From assembly GCF_009708005.2 (NCBI RefSeq), contig NZ_CP052757.1, forward strand, positions 3,348,001-3,412,000: DNA of 64,000 nt, read 5' to 3'. The first letter of the stretch is position 1. Each line of letters begins with the position of its first letter. Below are positions 25,420 to 34,394 of the stretch, one piece after another. The notes under the pieces were generated by a model, which worked only from the letters and a program-made list of their open reading frames with translations, searched no databases and was not told where the DNA came from. The translations under genes and the position numbers were made by a program. This stretch comes from Cellulosimicrobium protaetiae. Its GTDB lineage: Bacteria; Actinomycetota; Actinomycetes; Actinomycetales; Cellulomonadaceae.

Positions 25420-26343
25420 TCAGCGCCCGACGCGCGCGGCGATCGCGTCGGCGAACCGGTCGAGCGACCCGGGGGCCAGCGCGAGGAACAGCGACGGCTC
25501 GGTGAGCTCGAGCTCGATGACCACGACGCCGCCGTCGTTGCCCGTGACGACGTCGACGCGCGCGTAGAGGAAGCTCGCCGGATCCCCGCCGCCGACCGAG
25601 TCCGCAGCGACGGACAGCGCCCGCCGCGCGACGTCGAGCTGCTCCTCGCTCGCCGTGAAGGGGCTCATCTCCTCCTGCTGGTACAGGCCGCGCGTCGGGC
25701 GGTGCGGCCCGGTGAGCAGCGCGTTCTTGCGGACGGCGTGGGAGAACTCGCCGTCGACGAAGACCAGCCCCGTCTCCCCCGCGGTGTCGACGCTCGTCAC
25801 GTACGGCTGCACCATGACCTCGCGGCCCGAGACCAGCAGGTTCTTCGCGTGCTGGATCGCGAGCCCGCGCGAGTGCGCCTCGCCCGCCTGGTACCGGCCG
25901 GTGTCCTTGGCGCCCGCGCTGACGACGGGCTTGATGACGAAGTCGCCCTGGGCGGGCAGGCGCGTGTGGATCGCGCGCGAGGAGAGATTGCGTGCCGGGT
26001 CGAGCCACAGCGTCGGGATGACGGGGATCCCCGCGCCCTCGAGCTCGCGCAGGTAGCCCTTGTCGGTGTTCCAGCGCAGCACGGCCTCCGCGTTGAGGAG
26101 GGCCGGGACGCGCGCCGCCCACGCGACGAACTCGTCGCGCCGGGCCGAGTAGTCCCATGTCGAGCGCACGACGACGGCGTCGAACGCGGCCCAGTCGACG
26201 TCCGGGTCGTCCCAGACGGCGGGCTGCGCGGCGACGCCCCGGGACTCGAGCGCGCGCACGAGGGGCGCGTCGTCGGGGTCGAGGTGCGGCAGGACGGAGC
26301 ACGTCGCGAGGGCGACGCGCGGGGCGGAGGTCTCGGTCGTCAC
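25420..26343 (-). CDS. ATP-grasp ligase-like protein
   Basis: 307 residues. The pattern VVVRSTWDYSARRDEFVAW at the N-terminus (~57-75), the phosphate/ATP-binding strand DFVIKPVVSAGAKDT (~133-147) and the C-terminal metal site VVVIELELTEPSLFL (~272-286) are those of a small ATP-grasp family that includes the cyclo-ligase DcsG of D-cycloserine synthesis. It should join a carboxylate to an amine or hydroxylamine with ATP, but no biosynthetic partners are adjacent, so the substrate is unknown. GTG start with TAGGCT (26350-26355) six bases upstream: probably leaderless. Confidence 0.8.
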   Translation of the reverse strand: MTTETSAPRVALATCSVLPHLDPDDAPLVRALESRGVAAQPAVWDDPDVDWAAFDAVVVRSTWDYSARRDEFVAWAARVPALLNAEAVLRWNTDKGYLRELEGAGIPVIPTLWLDPARNLSSRAIHTRLPAQGDFVIKPVVSAGAKDTGRYQAGEAHSRGLAIQHAKNLLVSGREVMVQPYVTSVDTAGETGLVFVDGEFSHAVRKNALLTGPHRPTRGLYQQEEMSPFTASEEQLDVARRALSVAADSVGGGDPASFLYARVDVVTGNDGGVVVIELELTEPSLFLALAPGSLDRFADAIAARVGR

Positions 26344-26439
26344 GCCCCGAGCCTAGGGGACGGGGCGGCCGCGCGGGCTCCCGGCACCTGTGACGTGCCC
26401 GGCCTCGGCGTGCCCTCGCCGCCGCGTCTCGCGCATGCC

Positions 26440-28014
26440 CTACAGCCCGTACTCCTCGAGGAACCGCAGCCAGACCTCGCTCACCGTCGGGTACGACGGC
26501 ACCGCGTGCCACAGGCGGCGCAGCGGGACCTCGCCCACGACGGCGATCGTCGCCGCGTGCAGCATCTCCGCCGCGTCGGGACCGACGAACGTCGCGCCGA
26601 CCACGACCTCGCGCGCGGCGTCGACGACGAGCTGGGCGCTGCCGGCGTAGTCCTCGGCGCGCACGGCGGCGCCGGACACGTTCGCGAGGGCGTAGCGCAC
26701 GACCCGCACGTCGATCCCGGCCGCGCGCGCGGACGCCTCGGTGTGCCCGACGGCGGCGACCTCGGGCCGGGTGAAGACGACCTGCGGCGACGCGACGCCG
26801 TCGGCGGTCGCCGCGAACCGCGACCACGGCTCGGGCTCGGCCCCGACCGCGGGCGGGCGCTCCCCCGCCGTCGGTGCGCCGTCGACGTCCGGGTCGCCGA
26901 AGCGTGCGGCGACGACGTCGCCCACGACCCGGCCCTGGTACTTGCCCTGGTGCGTCGTCGCGACCCGGCCCGTGACGTCGCCTGCGGCGTAGAGCCAGCC
27001 GCCCTCGACGCCGGGTGCCAGCCCCTGGACGAGCATCGTGTCGTCCACGTCGAGCGCACGCCCGGGGACGAGCCCAACGGCGTCGACGCCGAGGTCCTGG
27101 GTCCGCGGGGCACGGCCCGTCGCGACGAGCACGCGCGCCGCGGTCACGGGTGACAGGTCGGGCCAAGCGTCCGACCCGCCGTCGCCGCCCCGCGGCGACC
27201 CGACGGCGGACAGCGTGAGGCGCGCACCGCCGTCGGGCAGGGTCTCGACGGACTCCGTACCCACCCCGATCCGGACGTCGACGCCGAGATCGCGCAGCGA
27301 CGCCGCGACCGCGTCGCCCGCCCAGGGCTCCGTCCGGCCGAGCAGTGCGCCGCGCGAGAGCACCGTGACGCGCGCGCCGAGGTCGGCGAAAGCGACCGCC
27401 ATCTCCGTCGCGACGACGCCCCCGCCCACGATCGCGAGCGATTCCGGCACGTCGTCGACGGCCGTCGCCTCGCGGCTCGTCCACGGGTTCGCGTCGGCGA
27501 GGCCGGGCACGTCCGGGAGCACGGGGACGCTCCCCGTCGCGACGACCACCGCGTGCCGGGCCGCGAGCCGGCGCGTGCGCGGGAGCCCGTCCGTGTCGGC
27601 GTCCGGATCTTCGGGGACGACCTCGACGAGCCGCGGCCCGACGATCCGCCCCAGCCCGCGCACCAGCGCGATGCCCGCGCCCTCGACCCACGAGACCTGA
27701 CCCGCGTCGTCCCAGTCCGCGACCATCGCGTCGCGGCGGGCGAGCACAGCGGGGACGTCGAGCGCGTCGTCGACGCCGACGCCCGGGACGCCGCGCGCCT
27801 CGGCGCGCGCGGCGCCGGGACGCAGGAGCGTCTTGGAGGGGATGCACGCCCAGTACGAGCACTCCCCGCCCACGAGCTCGGCCTCGACGAGCGCGACGCT
27901 CAGCCCGGTGCGCCCGGCGCGGTCGGCGACGTTCTCCCCGACGGGCCCGCCGCCGATCACGATCACGTCGTACGTCTCGTCGGGCGTGGTCTCCTGCTGC
28001 GGGTCGCTCGTCAT
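26440..28014 (-). CDS. FAD/NAD(P)-dependent pyridine nucleotide-disulfide oxidoreductase
   Basis: 524 residues, group I disulfide reductase fold: FAD site VIVIGGGPVGENVAD (~18-32), redox pair in GGECSYWACIPSK (C50 and C55 region), NAD(P) site IVGGGVVATEMA and the second FAD motif LYAAGDVTG. The C-terminal dimerisation motif reads AVPSYPTVSE where lipoamide dehydrogenases and mercuric-type enzymes have H-P-T; the catalytic His position is Tyr. It therefore probably is not a lipoamide dehydrogenase. It may act as an NAD(P)H:quinone or other disulfide-type reductase. It is followed by a 96-bp gap with no recognisable site. Confidence 0.88.
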   Translation of the reverse strand: MTSDPQQETTPDETYDVIVIGGGPVGENVADRAGRTGLSVALVEAELVGGECSYWACIPSKTLLRPGAARAEARGVPGVGVDDALDVPAVLARRDAMVADWDDAGQVSWVEGAGIALVRGLGRIVGPRLVEVVPEDPDADTDGLPRTRRLAARHAVVVATGSVPVLPDVPGLADANPWTSREATAVDDVPESLAIVGGGVVATEMAVAFADLGARVTVLSRGALLGRTEPWAGDAVAASLRDLGVDVRIGVGTESVETLPDGGARLTLSAVGSPRGGDGGSDAWPDLSPVTAARVLVATGRAPRTQDLGVDAVGLVPGRALDVDDTMLVQGLAPGVEGGWLYAAGDVTGRVATTHQGKYQGRVVGDVVAARFGDPDVDGAPTAGERPPAVGAEPEPWSRFAATADGVASPQVVFTRPEVAAVGHTEASARAAGIDVRVVRYALANVSGAAVRAEDYAGSAQLVVDAAREVVVGATFVGPDAAEMLHAATIAVVGEVPLRRLWHAVPSYPTVSEVWLRFLEEYGL

Positions 28015-28066
28015 GGGCCCATCCTCACGCGGGTGCGGGATCGCCGCTCAGCGGGACGGTCCCGGG

Positions 28067-28633
28067 TCAGGCGACACGCGCCTCGTCGAGCCGGTCGAGG
28101 ACCTGCCGCACGGTCTCCTCGACGGTCCACCCGGTCGTGTCGAGGTGCAAGCCACCGGGGGTCTCCCGCGCGGCGGCCGCGAACTCGTCGGGGGTCCAGT
28201 CCCCGTACCCCTGCTTGTGGCGGGCCGCGTCGCGCGCGGCGAGCGTCGCGGCGTCGGGCGTGAGCACGACGGCGTAGCACGGGCGGGTCCGCACGCGCGC
28301 CGTGAAGCGTCCCAGGTCGGGCCCGAGCAGGATGTCCTGCACGACGGCGAGGACGCCCGCCGCGGCGTACGTGTCAGCGGCCTGCGCCGCGAGCTCCTGC
28401 CGCAGGTCGAGCTGGGCGCGGGCCTCGACCGACAGCGGCGGCGCCATCGACGCCTGCCCGCTCACCACGAACCGCCGGAACAGGTCGCCGCGCACGTGCG
28501 CCGCGAGCGGGAACGTCCGTGCGAGCGCGTCGGCGACGGTCGACTTGCCCGAGGCCATCCCCCCGGTGACCACGAGGACCGGTGCCGGGATCCCTGCGGA
28601 AGCGACAGGGACGTGAGGGGTCGGGGAGGTCAT
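28067..28633 (-). CDS. P-loop kinase/phosphotransferase-like protein
   Basis: 188 residues. Walker A GGMASGKST at ~24-32 and a nucleoside-kinase-like layout: a VRGDLFRRF acceptor-type segment (~47-55) and a YAVVLTPDAATLAARDAAR lid-like stretch (~118-136). It resembles small AAA_33/chloramphenicol-phosphotransferase-like proteins. The substrate is unknown. It is preceded by TACGGT (28640-28645) six bases before the ATG, a leaderless arrangement, and is separated by 52 bp from the oxidoreductase gene downstream. Confidence 0.82.
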   Translation of the reverse strand: MTSPTPHVPVASAGIPAPVLVVTGGMASGKSTVADALARTFPLAAHVRGDLFRRFVVSGQASMAPPLSVEARAQLDLRQELAAQAADTYAAAGVLAVVQDILLGPDLGRFTARVRTRPCYAVVLTPDAATLAARDAARHKQGYGDWTPDEFAAAARETPGGLHLDTTGWTVEETVRQVLDRLDEARVA

Positions 28634-28746
28634 GGCGCGACCGTACGTCGCGCGTCGCGCCCACGGCCACGGGATTGCGGTACGAGGAGACGTCGGCGTG
28701 GCGGAGCGGGTTCGCAGACGCGCGGGGACGGCCCGACGTGCGGGTT

Positions 28747-28773
28747 GCCCCCGGTCCGGGTGGGACCGGGGGC
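28747..28773 (-). terminator. terminator of the actP operon
   Basis: GCCCCCGGTCC (28747-28757) and GGACCGGGGGC (28763-28773) form a perfect 11-bp stem with a 5-nt loop, 27 nt past the actP stop on the minus strand. Confidence 0.8.
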
Positions 28774-28799
28774 GCCCGTCGTGCGGAGGAGCCGTGCCG

Positions 28800-30446
28800 C
28801 TAGTGCGTGACCGCCTTCTCGGCGCCGGCGCCCGTGAGCGAGCGGACCTCCATCTCGGCGAACTTCTCGGGGTGCGGCTTCTCCTTGCTGAGGAGCGTCC
28901 CGAGGATCCCGAGGAGGAACGCGAGCGGGATGGAGACGATGCCGGGGTTGCTCAGGGGGAAGATCGCGAAGTCGATGTCCGTGTTCTTGATCATCGACAG
29001 GCTCGCCCCCGTCACCGGGTCGACCTTGCCGGACACGACGGGCGAGAACGCGATGAGCACGACGCACGAGATCAGGCCGCCGTACATGCTCCACAGCGCC
29101 CCGGACGTGTTGAACCGCTTCCAGAACAGCGAGTAGAGGATCGTGGGCAGGTTCGCGCTCGCTGCGACGGCGAACGCGAGCGCGACGAGGAACGCCACGT
29201 TCTGCCCCTGCGCGAAGATGCCGCCGAGGATCGCGAGGATCCCGATGACGACGACGGTGATGCGCGCGACCTTGACCTCGCCGTCCGGCTTGACCTCGCC
29301 CTTCTTGATGACGTTGGCGTAGATGTCGTGGGCGAAGCTCGCCGCCGCGGTGATGGTCAGGCCCGCGACGACGGCGAGGATCGTGGCGAACGCGACGGCG
29401 GAGATGAACCCGAGCAGGATCTCCCCGCCGAGCGCGAACGCGAGCAGCGGCGCCGCCGAGTTCACGCCGCCCGGTGCGGCGCTGATCGTCTCCGGCCCCA
29501 CGAGCGCCCCGGCACCGTAGCCGAGCACGAGCGTGAACAGGTAGAAGATGCCGATGAGCCAGATCGCCCAGACCACCGAGCGGCGGGCCTCCTTGGCCGA
29601 CGGCACGGTGTAGAAGCGCATGAGGACGTGCGGCAGACCGGCGGTGCCGAGCACGAGCGCCAGGGCGAGGGACAGGAAGTCGAGCTTCGTCGTCTCCGTC
29701 GCGCCGTACTGCTTGCCCGGTTCGATGAGCGCCTCGCCACCGGCGCCGGCCTTGTCGATCGCGCCCTGGAGCAGGTCGGAGAGGTTGAAGCCGAACTTCG
29801 CGAGCACCCACACCGTCATGACGGCGGCACCCGCGATGAGCAGCACGGCCTTGATGATCTGCACCCAGGTGGTGCCCTTCATCCCGCCGACCAGGACGTA
29901 GAGGATCATGAGCGCGCCGACGACGGCGACGACGAGGCTCTGCCCGGCGGTCGAGTCGATGCCGAGCAGGAGGGCCACGAGCCCGCCGGCCCCCGCCATC
30001 TGCGCGAGGAGGTAGAAGAACACGACCGCGAGCGTCGCGATCGCGGCCGCCATCCGCACGGGCCGCTGCCGGAGGCGGAACGACAGCACGTCCGCCATCG
30101 TGAACTTGCCCGTGTTGCGCAGGAGCTCGGCGACGAGCAGGAGCGCGACGAGCCACGCGACGAGGAACCCGATCGAGTAGAGGAACCCGTCGTACCCGTT
30201 GATCGCGATCGCGCCGCAGATGCCGAGGAAGCTCGCGGCGGACAGGTAGTCCCCCGCGATGGCCGTGCCGTTCTGCGGCCCGGTGAACGAGCGCCCGCCC
30301 GCGTAGTAGTCCGCGGCGGACTTGTTCTGCCGCGACGCGCGCAGCACGATGACGAGCGTCACGGCGACGAACACGCCGAAGATCGCGACGTTGACGACGG
30401 GGTTGCCGACGTCGGTGGCCTCCGCGGCCAGGAGGTGCGCGCTCAC
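28800..30446 (-). CDS. actP: sodium/acetate symporter ActP
   Basis: 548 residues, sodium:solute symporter family with thirteen or so helices. The N-terminal YYAGGRSFTGPQNGTAIAGD (~47-66) and the SFAHDIYANVIKKG segment are typical of ActP, which imports acetate and other short-chain carboxylates with a cation. Length matches the family. It starts at GTG, overlapping the stop of the DUF485 gene by GTGA, the same yjcH-actP pairing found in proteobacteria. Confidence 0.94.
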   Translation of the reverse strand: MSAHLLAAEATDVGNPVVNVAIFGVFVAVTLVIVLRASRQNKSAADYYAGGRSFTGPQNGTAIAGDYLSAASFLGICGAIAINGYDGFLYSIGFLVAWLVALLLVAELLRNTGKFTMADVLSFRLRQRPVRMAAAIATLAVVFFYLLAQMAGAGGLVALLLGIDSTAGQSLVVAVVGALMILYVLVGGMKGTTWVQIIKAVLLIAGAAVMTVWVLAKFGFNLSDLLQGAIDKAGAGGEALIEPGKQYGATETTKLDFLSLALALVLGTAGLPHVLMRFYTVPSAKEARRSVVWAIWLIGIFYLFTLVLGYGAGALVGPETISAAPGGVNSAAPLLAFALGGEILLGFISAVAFATILAVVAGLTITAAASFAHDIYANVIKKGEVKPDGEVKVARITVVVIGILAILGGIFAQGQNVAFLVALAFAVAASANLPTILYSLFWKRFNTSGALWSMYGGLISCVVLIAFSPVVSGKVDPVTGASLSMIKNTDIDFAIFPLSNPGIVSIPLAFLLGILGTLLSKEKPHPEKFAEMEVRSLTGAGAEKAVTH

Positions 30447-30793
30447 AGCTCGTCCTCCTCGATCTCATGGCGCAGCTCGTCCGCTGCCGGGTCGAAGCGC
30501 TTGTTGGCCCAGCGCGCGTAGATCATGGTGATCGCGAACGTGGACACGAACTGGCCGAGGCCGAGCAGCAGGCCGACGGTGACGTTCCCCCAGACCTTCG
30601 TGCTCATGAAGTCGTGCGCGTAGTTCGCCAGCAGGACGTAGACGAAGTACCAGACGAGGAACAGCGCGGTCATCGGGAACACGAAGTTCCGGAAGCGGCG
30701 GCGCAGGTCCTGGAACTCGGGCGAGCGTTGCACGCGCTGGTAGTCGGTCTCGTCGGCGGGCCCCGGTCCGGGGTCGGCCGTCACGTCGGTCAT
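30443..30793 (-). CDS. DUF485 membrane protein (YjcH-like)
   Basis: 116 residues, two membrane helices (~42-62 and ~76-97) with the family motif SPEFQDLRRRFRNFVFPMT before the first. DUF485 proteins almost always precede a sodium:solute symporter of the acetate/pyruvate type and may help its assembly or regulation; their function is unproven. GGAGG lies just upstream of the ATG. Possible operator palindrome at 30902-30918. Confidence 0.92.
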   Translation of the reverse strand: MTDVTADPGPGPADETDYQRVQRSPEFQDLRRRFRNFVFPMTALFLVWYFVYVLLANYAHDFMSTKVWGNVTVGLLLGLGQFVSTFAITMIYARWANKRFDPAADELRHEIEEDEL

Positions 30794-30901
30794 GATGCCT
30801 CCGTTGGCTCATTCCGTGGACTGACAGGGCCCGCTCCCCGCAGACGGCCACCTGTCGACGCGACCGCACGCGACACTGCGTGCCCGGGGCGACGTTTGCC
30901 C

Positions 30902-30918
30902 CCGGCACAATGTGCCGG
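30902..30918. promoter_or_regulatory. perfect 17-bp palindrome upstream of the DUF485-actP operon
   Basis: CCGGCACA-A-TGTGCCGG, centred at 30910, in the 194-bp gap between trmB (3' end) and the DUF485 start. It could be the operator of an acetate-responsive regulator or a small hairpin. It is about 110-125 bp upstream of the DUF485 ATG. Confidence 0.45.
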
Positions 30919-30987
30919 AGATCACTTCTGTCCGCAAGCGTCGCGCCCGGCACGTCCGCATCACGACGCACCGGGCGGTCGCAGGGC

Positions 30988-31791
30988 TCAGGCGCGCACG
31001 TACTCCAGGTCGGTGATGACGCGGCCCGCCTTCTCGCCCTTGCGCTCGAACCCGGTGAGCACGCGGCCCTCGAAGCGGGGCGCCACGCCGCGCGGGCCGT
31101 GGACGTTGCGCAGGCCCGGCGCGTCGTCGAGCACGTCGATCATCCGCTCTGCGTACTCGGCCCAGTCGGTGGCGAGCCGCAACGTTCCCCCCGGGCGGGC
31201 GCCGTCGCCCTGCTCCGGAGCCCGCAGCACGCGCTCGACGAGCGCCGCGAACGACGGAGCCACGAGGCGCCGCTTGTGGTGGCGGGACTTGTGCCACGGG
31301 TCGGGGAAGAACACCCACAGCTCGTCGACGCTCCCCGCGGGCAGCGTCGTGGCGAGCAGCTCGGCCGCGTTCGCCTGGACCAGCCGCACGTTCGTCAGGT
31401 CGCGCTGGGAGGCTCGCAGCACGGTCTGCGCGAGACCCGGGGCGTACACCTCGACAGCGAGGAAGTCGGAGCCCGGCTCGCGCTCGGCCGCCGCGACCAC
31501 GGCCTCGCCCTGGCCCGAGCCGATCTCCACGACGAGGCGCGCGTCACGCCCGAACGTGGCCACGGGGTCCAGCTCGAACGACGGGTCCACCGACGTGCGG
31601 GCGACGTCGCGCGGCACGTCGAGCAGGTAGCGGTCCCGGTAGGCGTCCCACGCGCGCTGCTGGCGGGGCGCGAGGCGCCCGCTGCGGCGCACGAACGACA
31701 CGGGCTGCGTGCGGTAGCGCGGGCGACCGTCGTCGTCGGTCGCCCGGCCGGTCACGGGGTCGTCGAGGGTCTCGGGGGTCGGGTCGGGCAC
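30988..31791 (-). CDS. trmB: tRNA (guanine-N7)-methyltransferase TrmB
   Basis: 267 residues. SAM-binding motif EIGSGQGE (~89-96), then the family signature VFFPDPWHKSRHHKRR (~160-175) and the C-terminal TGFERKG. It methylates G46 of tRNAs. An N-terminal ~55-residue charged extension precedes the fold, as in other actinobacteria. GTG start with TACCCT (31798-31803) six bases before it, so the message is probably leaderless. Confidence 0.95.
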   Translation of the reverse strand: MPDPTPETLDDPVTGRATDDDGRPRYRTQPVSFVRRSGRLAPRQQRAWDAYRDRYLLDVPRDVARTSVDPSFELDPVATFGRDARLVVEIGSGQGEAVVAAAEREPGSDFLAVEVYAPGLAQTVLRASQRDLTNVRLVQANAAELLATTLPAGSVDELWVFFPDPWHKSRHHKRRLVAPSFAALVERVLRAPEQGDGARPGGTLRLATDWAEYAERMIDVLDDAPGLRNVHGPRGVAPRFEGRVLTGFERKGEKAGRVITDLEYVRA

Positions 31792-31850
31792 CGCACCAGG
31801 GTACGGGCGCCCCGCGCACGCGCGTGCCGCGCGGGGCGCCCGCGGGTCCG

Positions 31851-33161
31851 TCAGACGTACGCCGCGTAGGCGGGCAGGTCGAGGACGCCGTTGCCGGAGA
31901 GGCCGAGCACGATCACCTCGGGCTCGGTCGCGGCACGCGCGTGCGCGATCGCGGCCGCCACGGCGTGCGTCGACTCGGGCGCCGGGATGATGCCCTCGCT
32001 GCGCGCGAAGAGCGTGCCCGCGACGAACGCGTCGTCCTGCTCGACGGCGGTCGCCTCCATGAGCCCGAGATGCACCGCGTGCGACACCATCGGCGACATG
32101 CCGTGGTAGCGCAGACCGCCCGCGTGGATCGCCGGCGGGACGAAGTCCTTGCCGAGCGTGTGCATCTTGAGCAGCGGCGTGAGGCCCGCGACGTCACCGA
32201 AGTCGTACCGGTACTCGCCCTGCGTCAGCGACGGGCACGCGGCCGGCTCGCACGCGACGAGGCGCGTCGTCGTGCCCTCGCGCAGGTTGCGGCCGAGGAA
32301 CGGGAACGTGAGGCCCGCGAGGTTCGAGCCGCCGCCCGCGCACCCGAACACGACGTCGGGAGCGCCCTCGCCCGCCTCGTCGAGCTGGACGAGCGCCTCC
32401 TGGCCGATGACGCTCTGGTGCAGCATGACGTGGTTGAGCACGCTGCCCAGCGCGTAGTGCGCCGCGGGGTCCTTCGCCGCCGTCTCCACGGCCTCGCTGA
32501 TCGCCATGCCGAGCGACCCCGTCGTGGTCGGGTCGGCCGCGAGCATCGCGCGCCCGGCCTCGGTGAGGTCCGACGGCGACGGGTGGCAGATCCCGCCGTA
32601 GACCTCCATCTGGGCGCGGCGGTACGGCTTGGCGTCGTAGGACGCGCGCACCTGCCACACCTCGACGTCGAGCCCGAGCAGCGCGCCCGCGAACGACAGC
32701 GCCGCGCCCCACTGGCCCGCTCCCGTCTCGGTGGTCAGCTTCGTGGTGCCCTCGAGCGCGTTGTAGTACGCCTGCGCGACGGCGGTGTTCGGCTTGTGCG
32801 AGCCGACCGGGCTCACGCCCTCGTACTTGTAGTAGATCCGGGCCGGGGTGCCCAGGGCCCGCTCGAGGCGCCGCGCGCGCACGAGCGGCGACGGCCGCCA
32901 CAGCGCGTAGATCTCGCGGATCGTCTGCGGGATCTCGACGTAGCGCTCGGTCGTCACCTCCTGCTGGACGAGCGCGAGCGGGAACAGCGGCGCGAGGTCG
33001 TCGGGCGTGAGCGGCTCGCGCGTGCCGGGGTGCAGGTGCGGGGGCACCGGCTCGGGCAGGTCCGCCGCGAGGTTGTACCAGTGCGTCGGGACCGTCGAGG
33101 GCACCTCGGCACCGGTCGGTTCGAGGGACCGGACGGGGACAGGAGACTGCTGTGTCGTCAT
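31851..33161 (-). CDS. trpB: TrpB2, stand-alone tryptophan synthase beta chain-like protein
   Basis: 436 residues, PLP-dependent. The cofactor Lys is K123 in GSHKPNTA, the phosphate loop is [11 protein letters not shown], and the [13 protein letters not shown] segment is typical of the TrpB2 subfamily, which works without TrpA and makes tryptophan from indole (or O-phosphoserine) and serine. No other trp gene is nearby. The ATG at 33161 was preferred over an upstream in-frame ATG at 33311, which would add 50 unrelated residues and overlap the leader. The leader peptide and hairpin upstream indicate control by tryptophan supply. Confidence 0.93.
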   Translation of the reverse strand: MTTQQSPVPVRSLEPTGAEVPSTVPTHWYNLAADLPEPVPPHLHPGTREPLTPDDLAPLFPLALVQQEVTTERYVEIPQTIREIYALWRPSPLVRARRLERALGTPARIYYKYEGVSPVGSHKPNTAVAQAYYNALEGTTKLTTETGAGQWGAALSFAGALLGLDVEVWQVRASYDAKPYRRAQMEVYGGICHPSPSDLTEAGRAMLAADPTTTGSLGMAISEAVETAAKDPAAHYALGSVLNHVMLHQSVIGQEALVQLDEAGEGAPDVVFGCAGGGSNLAGLTFPFLGRNLREGTTTRLVACEPAACPSLTQGEYRYDFGDVAGLTPLLKMHTLGKDFVPPAIHAGGLRYHGMSPMVSHAVHLGLMEATAVEQDDAFVAGTLFARSEGIIPAPESTHAVAAAIAHARAATEPEVIVLGLSGNGVLDLPAYAAYV

Positions 33162-33225
33162 TCTGGGGCTCCAGCTCAGGGGTGCTCGGGAGCGCGCGGG
33201 GCGCTCGGGAGGAGGGGCCGCTGGG

Positions 33226-33272
33226 CCGACGACGCGTGCACCGGGGTCCGCCGAGTCCGCCCACGTCGTCGG
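33226..33272 (-). promoter_or_regulatory. hairpin in the trpB2 leader (attenuator or anti-attenuator)
   Basis: CCGACGACG (33226-33234) pairs with CGTCGTCGG (33264-33272). It lies between the Trp leader peptide stop (33296) and the trpB2 ATG (33161). No U-tract was seen, so the switch may act on translation or through a different terminator. Confidence 0.5.
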
Positions 33273-33295
33273 GGCACGGCCGGATGAGGCGGCCG

Positions 33296-33337
33296 TCAGG
33301 CGGCCGGCCACCAGGGGGTCACGGACGGGTGGGTCAC
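33296..33337 (-). CDS. trpL: tryptophan leader peptide [13 protein letters not shown]
   Basis: A 13-codon reading frame ending in TGA with tandem Trp codons at 33308-33313. It begins at GTG, and TAGGGT (33345-33350) lies 7 nt upstream of it, so the transcript probably starts at this codon without a Shine-Dalgarno sequence. It precedes trpB2 by 135 nt in the same direction. Tandem Trp codons in a tiny leader are the hallmark of transcription attenuation of trp genes; stalling at these codons under Trp shortage would change folding of the following RNA. Confidence 0.75.
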   Translation of the reverse strand: MTHPSVTPWWPAA

Positions 33338-33344
33338 GACGCCG

Positions 33345-33350
33345 ACCCTA
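33345..33350 (-). promoter_or_regulatory. -10 element of the trpL-trpB2 transcript
   Basis: TAGGGT on the minus strand, 7 nt before the leader GTG. The same TAnnnT-to-start distance is seen at many genes in the window. Confidence 0.5.
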
Positions 33351-33511
33351 CCCCGGTGCGGACGGCGGGGACCACCGACCCCCGGCACCGTGCGGGGACC
33401 ACCGGCGCCGACGTCGGGACGATCGGCTCTCGCGCGTGTCGGGCCCCGGTCGATGGGATGGGAGCAGGACGCCGGACGACGGCAGTGCCGGCGCGGACGG
33501 AAGGAGCCGTC

Positions 33512-34273
33512 ATGGTCAGCAACCACGTTCCCGGCCGGTTCGAGGGCCGCACCGCGATCGTCACCGGCGCGGGCGCCGGCATCGGGCGCGCGACGGTGGA
33601 GCGGCTGCTCGCGGAGGGCGCGCGCGTCGTCGCGACCGACGTCCGGGAGGACCGCCTGGACAAGCTCGTCGCCGACGTCGGGACCGACGCCCTCGTGACG
33701 GTCGCGGGCGACGTGAGCGCGCAGACGACGGTCGACGCGGTCGTCGCCGCCGCGGACGGCCGCGTGGACGCGCTCGCCAACGTCGCGGGCATCATGGACG
33801 GCTTCCTGCCGACCGCGGAGCTCGACGACTCGACGTGGGACCTAGTCCTGGCCGTCAACGTCACGGCCGTCATGCGGCTCACGCGCGCGGTGCTGCCCCT
33901 CATGCTCGACGCCGGGAGGGGCTCGATCGTCAACGTCGGGTCCGAGGCGGGCACGCGTGCCTCGGCCTCGGGCACCGCCTACGCGACGTCGAAGCACGCG
34001 ATCGTCGGCTTCACGAAGAGTACGGCCTTCTTCTACACCCCGCAGGGCGTGCGGGCGAACGTCGTCGCGCCGGGGGCCGTCGCGACGAGCATCGAGGCGC
34101 CCTTCCGCTCGCAGTACGCCGGCGAGCGGCTCGGCCCGATCATGGCGACGACCGTCCCGCCCGCCGCGAGCGCCGACGAGCTCGCCGCGGCGATCACGTG
34201 GCTCCTCTCGGACGACTCGGCGAACGTCTCCGGCGCCGTGCTGCACAGCGACGGCGGGTGGGCCGCCGTCTGA
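33512..34273 (+). CDS. short-chain dehydrogenase/reductase
   Basis: 253 residues, classical SDR: nucleotide site TGAGAGIG (~18-25), NVAG (~90), and the catalytic Ser-Tyr-Lys set with Y157 and K161 in YATSK. Asp at the end of the second strand (VVATDVRED) suggests NAD(H) preference. The substrate is unknown; the C-terminus ends in the usual GAVLHSDGGWAAV. AAGGAG at 33501-33506 precedes the ATG. Single gene followed by a strong terminator. Confidence 0.92.
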   Translation: MVSNHVPGRFEGRTAIVTGAGAGIGRATVERLLAEGARVVATDVREDRLDKLVADVGTDALVTVAGDVSAQTTVDAVVAAADGRVDALANVAGIMDGFLPTAELDDSTWDLVLAVNVTAVMRLTRAVLPLMLDAGRGSIVNVGSEAGTRASASGTAYATSKHAIVGFTKSTAFFYTPQGVRANVVAPGAVATSIEAPFRSQYAGERLGPIMATTVPPAASADELAAAITWLLSDDSANVSGAVLHSDGGWAAV

Positions 34274-34304
34274 CCACGACGGCTCTCGGGCCGAGAACGA
34301 GGAC

Positions 34305-34336
34305 GTGGCCCCCGAACGCGAAGGCTCGGGGGCCAC
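34305..34336. terminator. bidirectional terminator between SDR and phosphoesterase genes
   Basis: GTGGCCCCCGA (34305-34315) and TCGGGGGCCAC (34326-34336) form a perfect 11-bp stem with a 10-nt loop, followed by TTCT on the plus strand. It lies between convergent genes and can serve both. Confidence 0.85.
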
Positions 34337-34394
34337 TTCTCACCTCTCGGCGCAGCGTGTCACCGGGTCACCCCGGTCACCCGCGGCGAACGTG

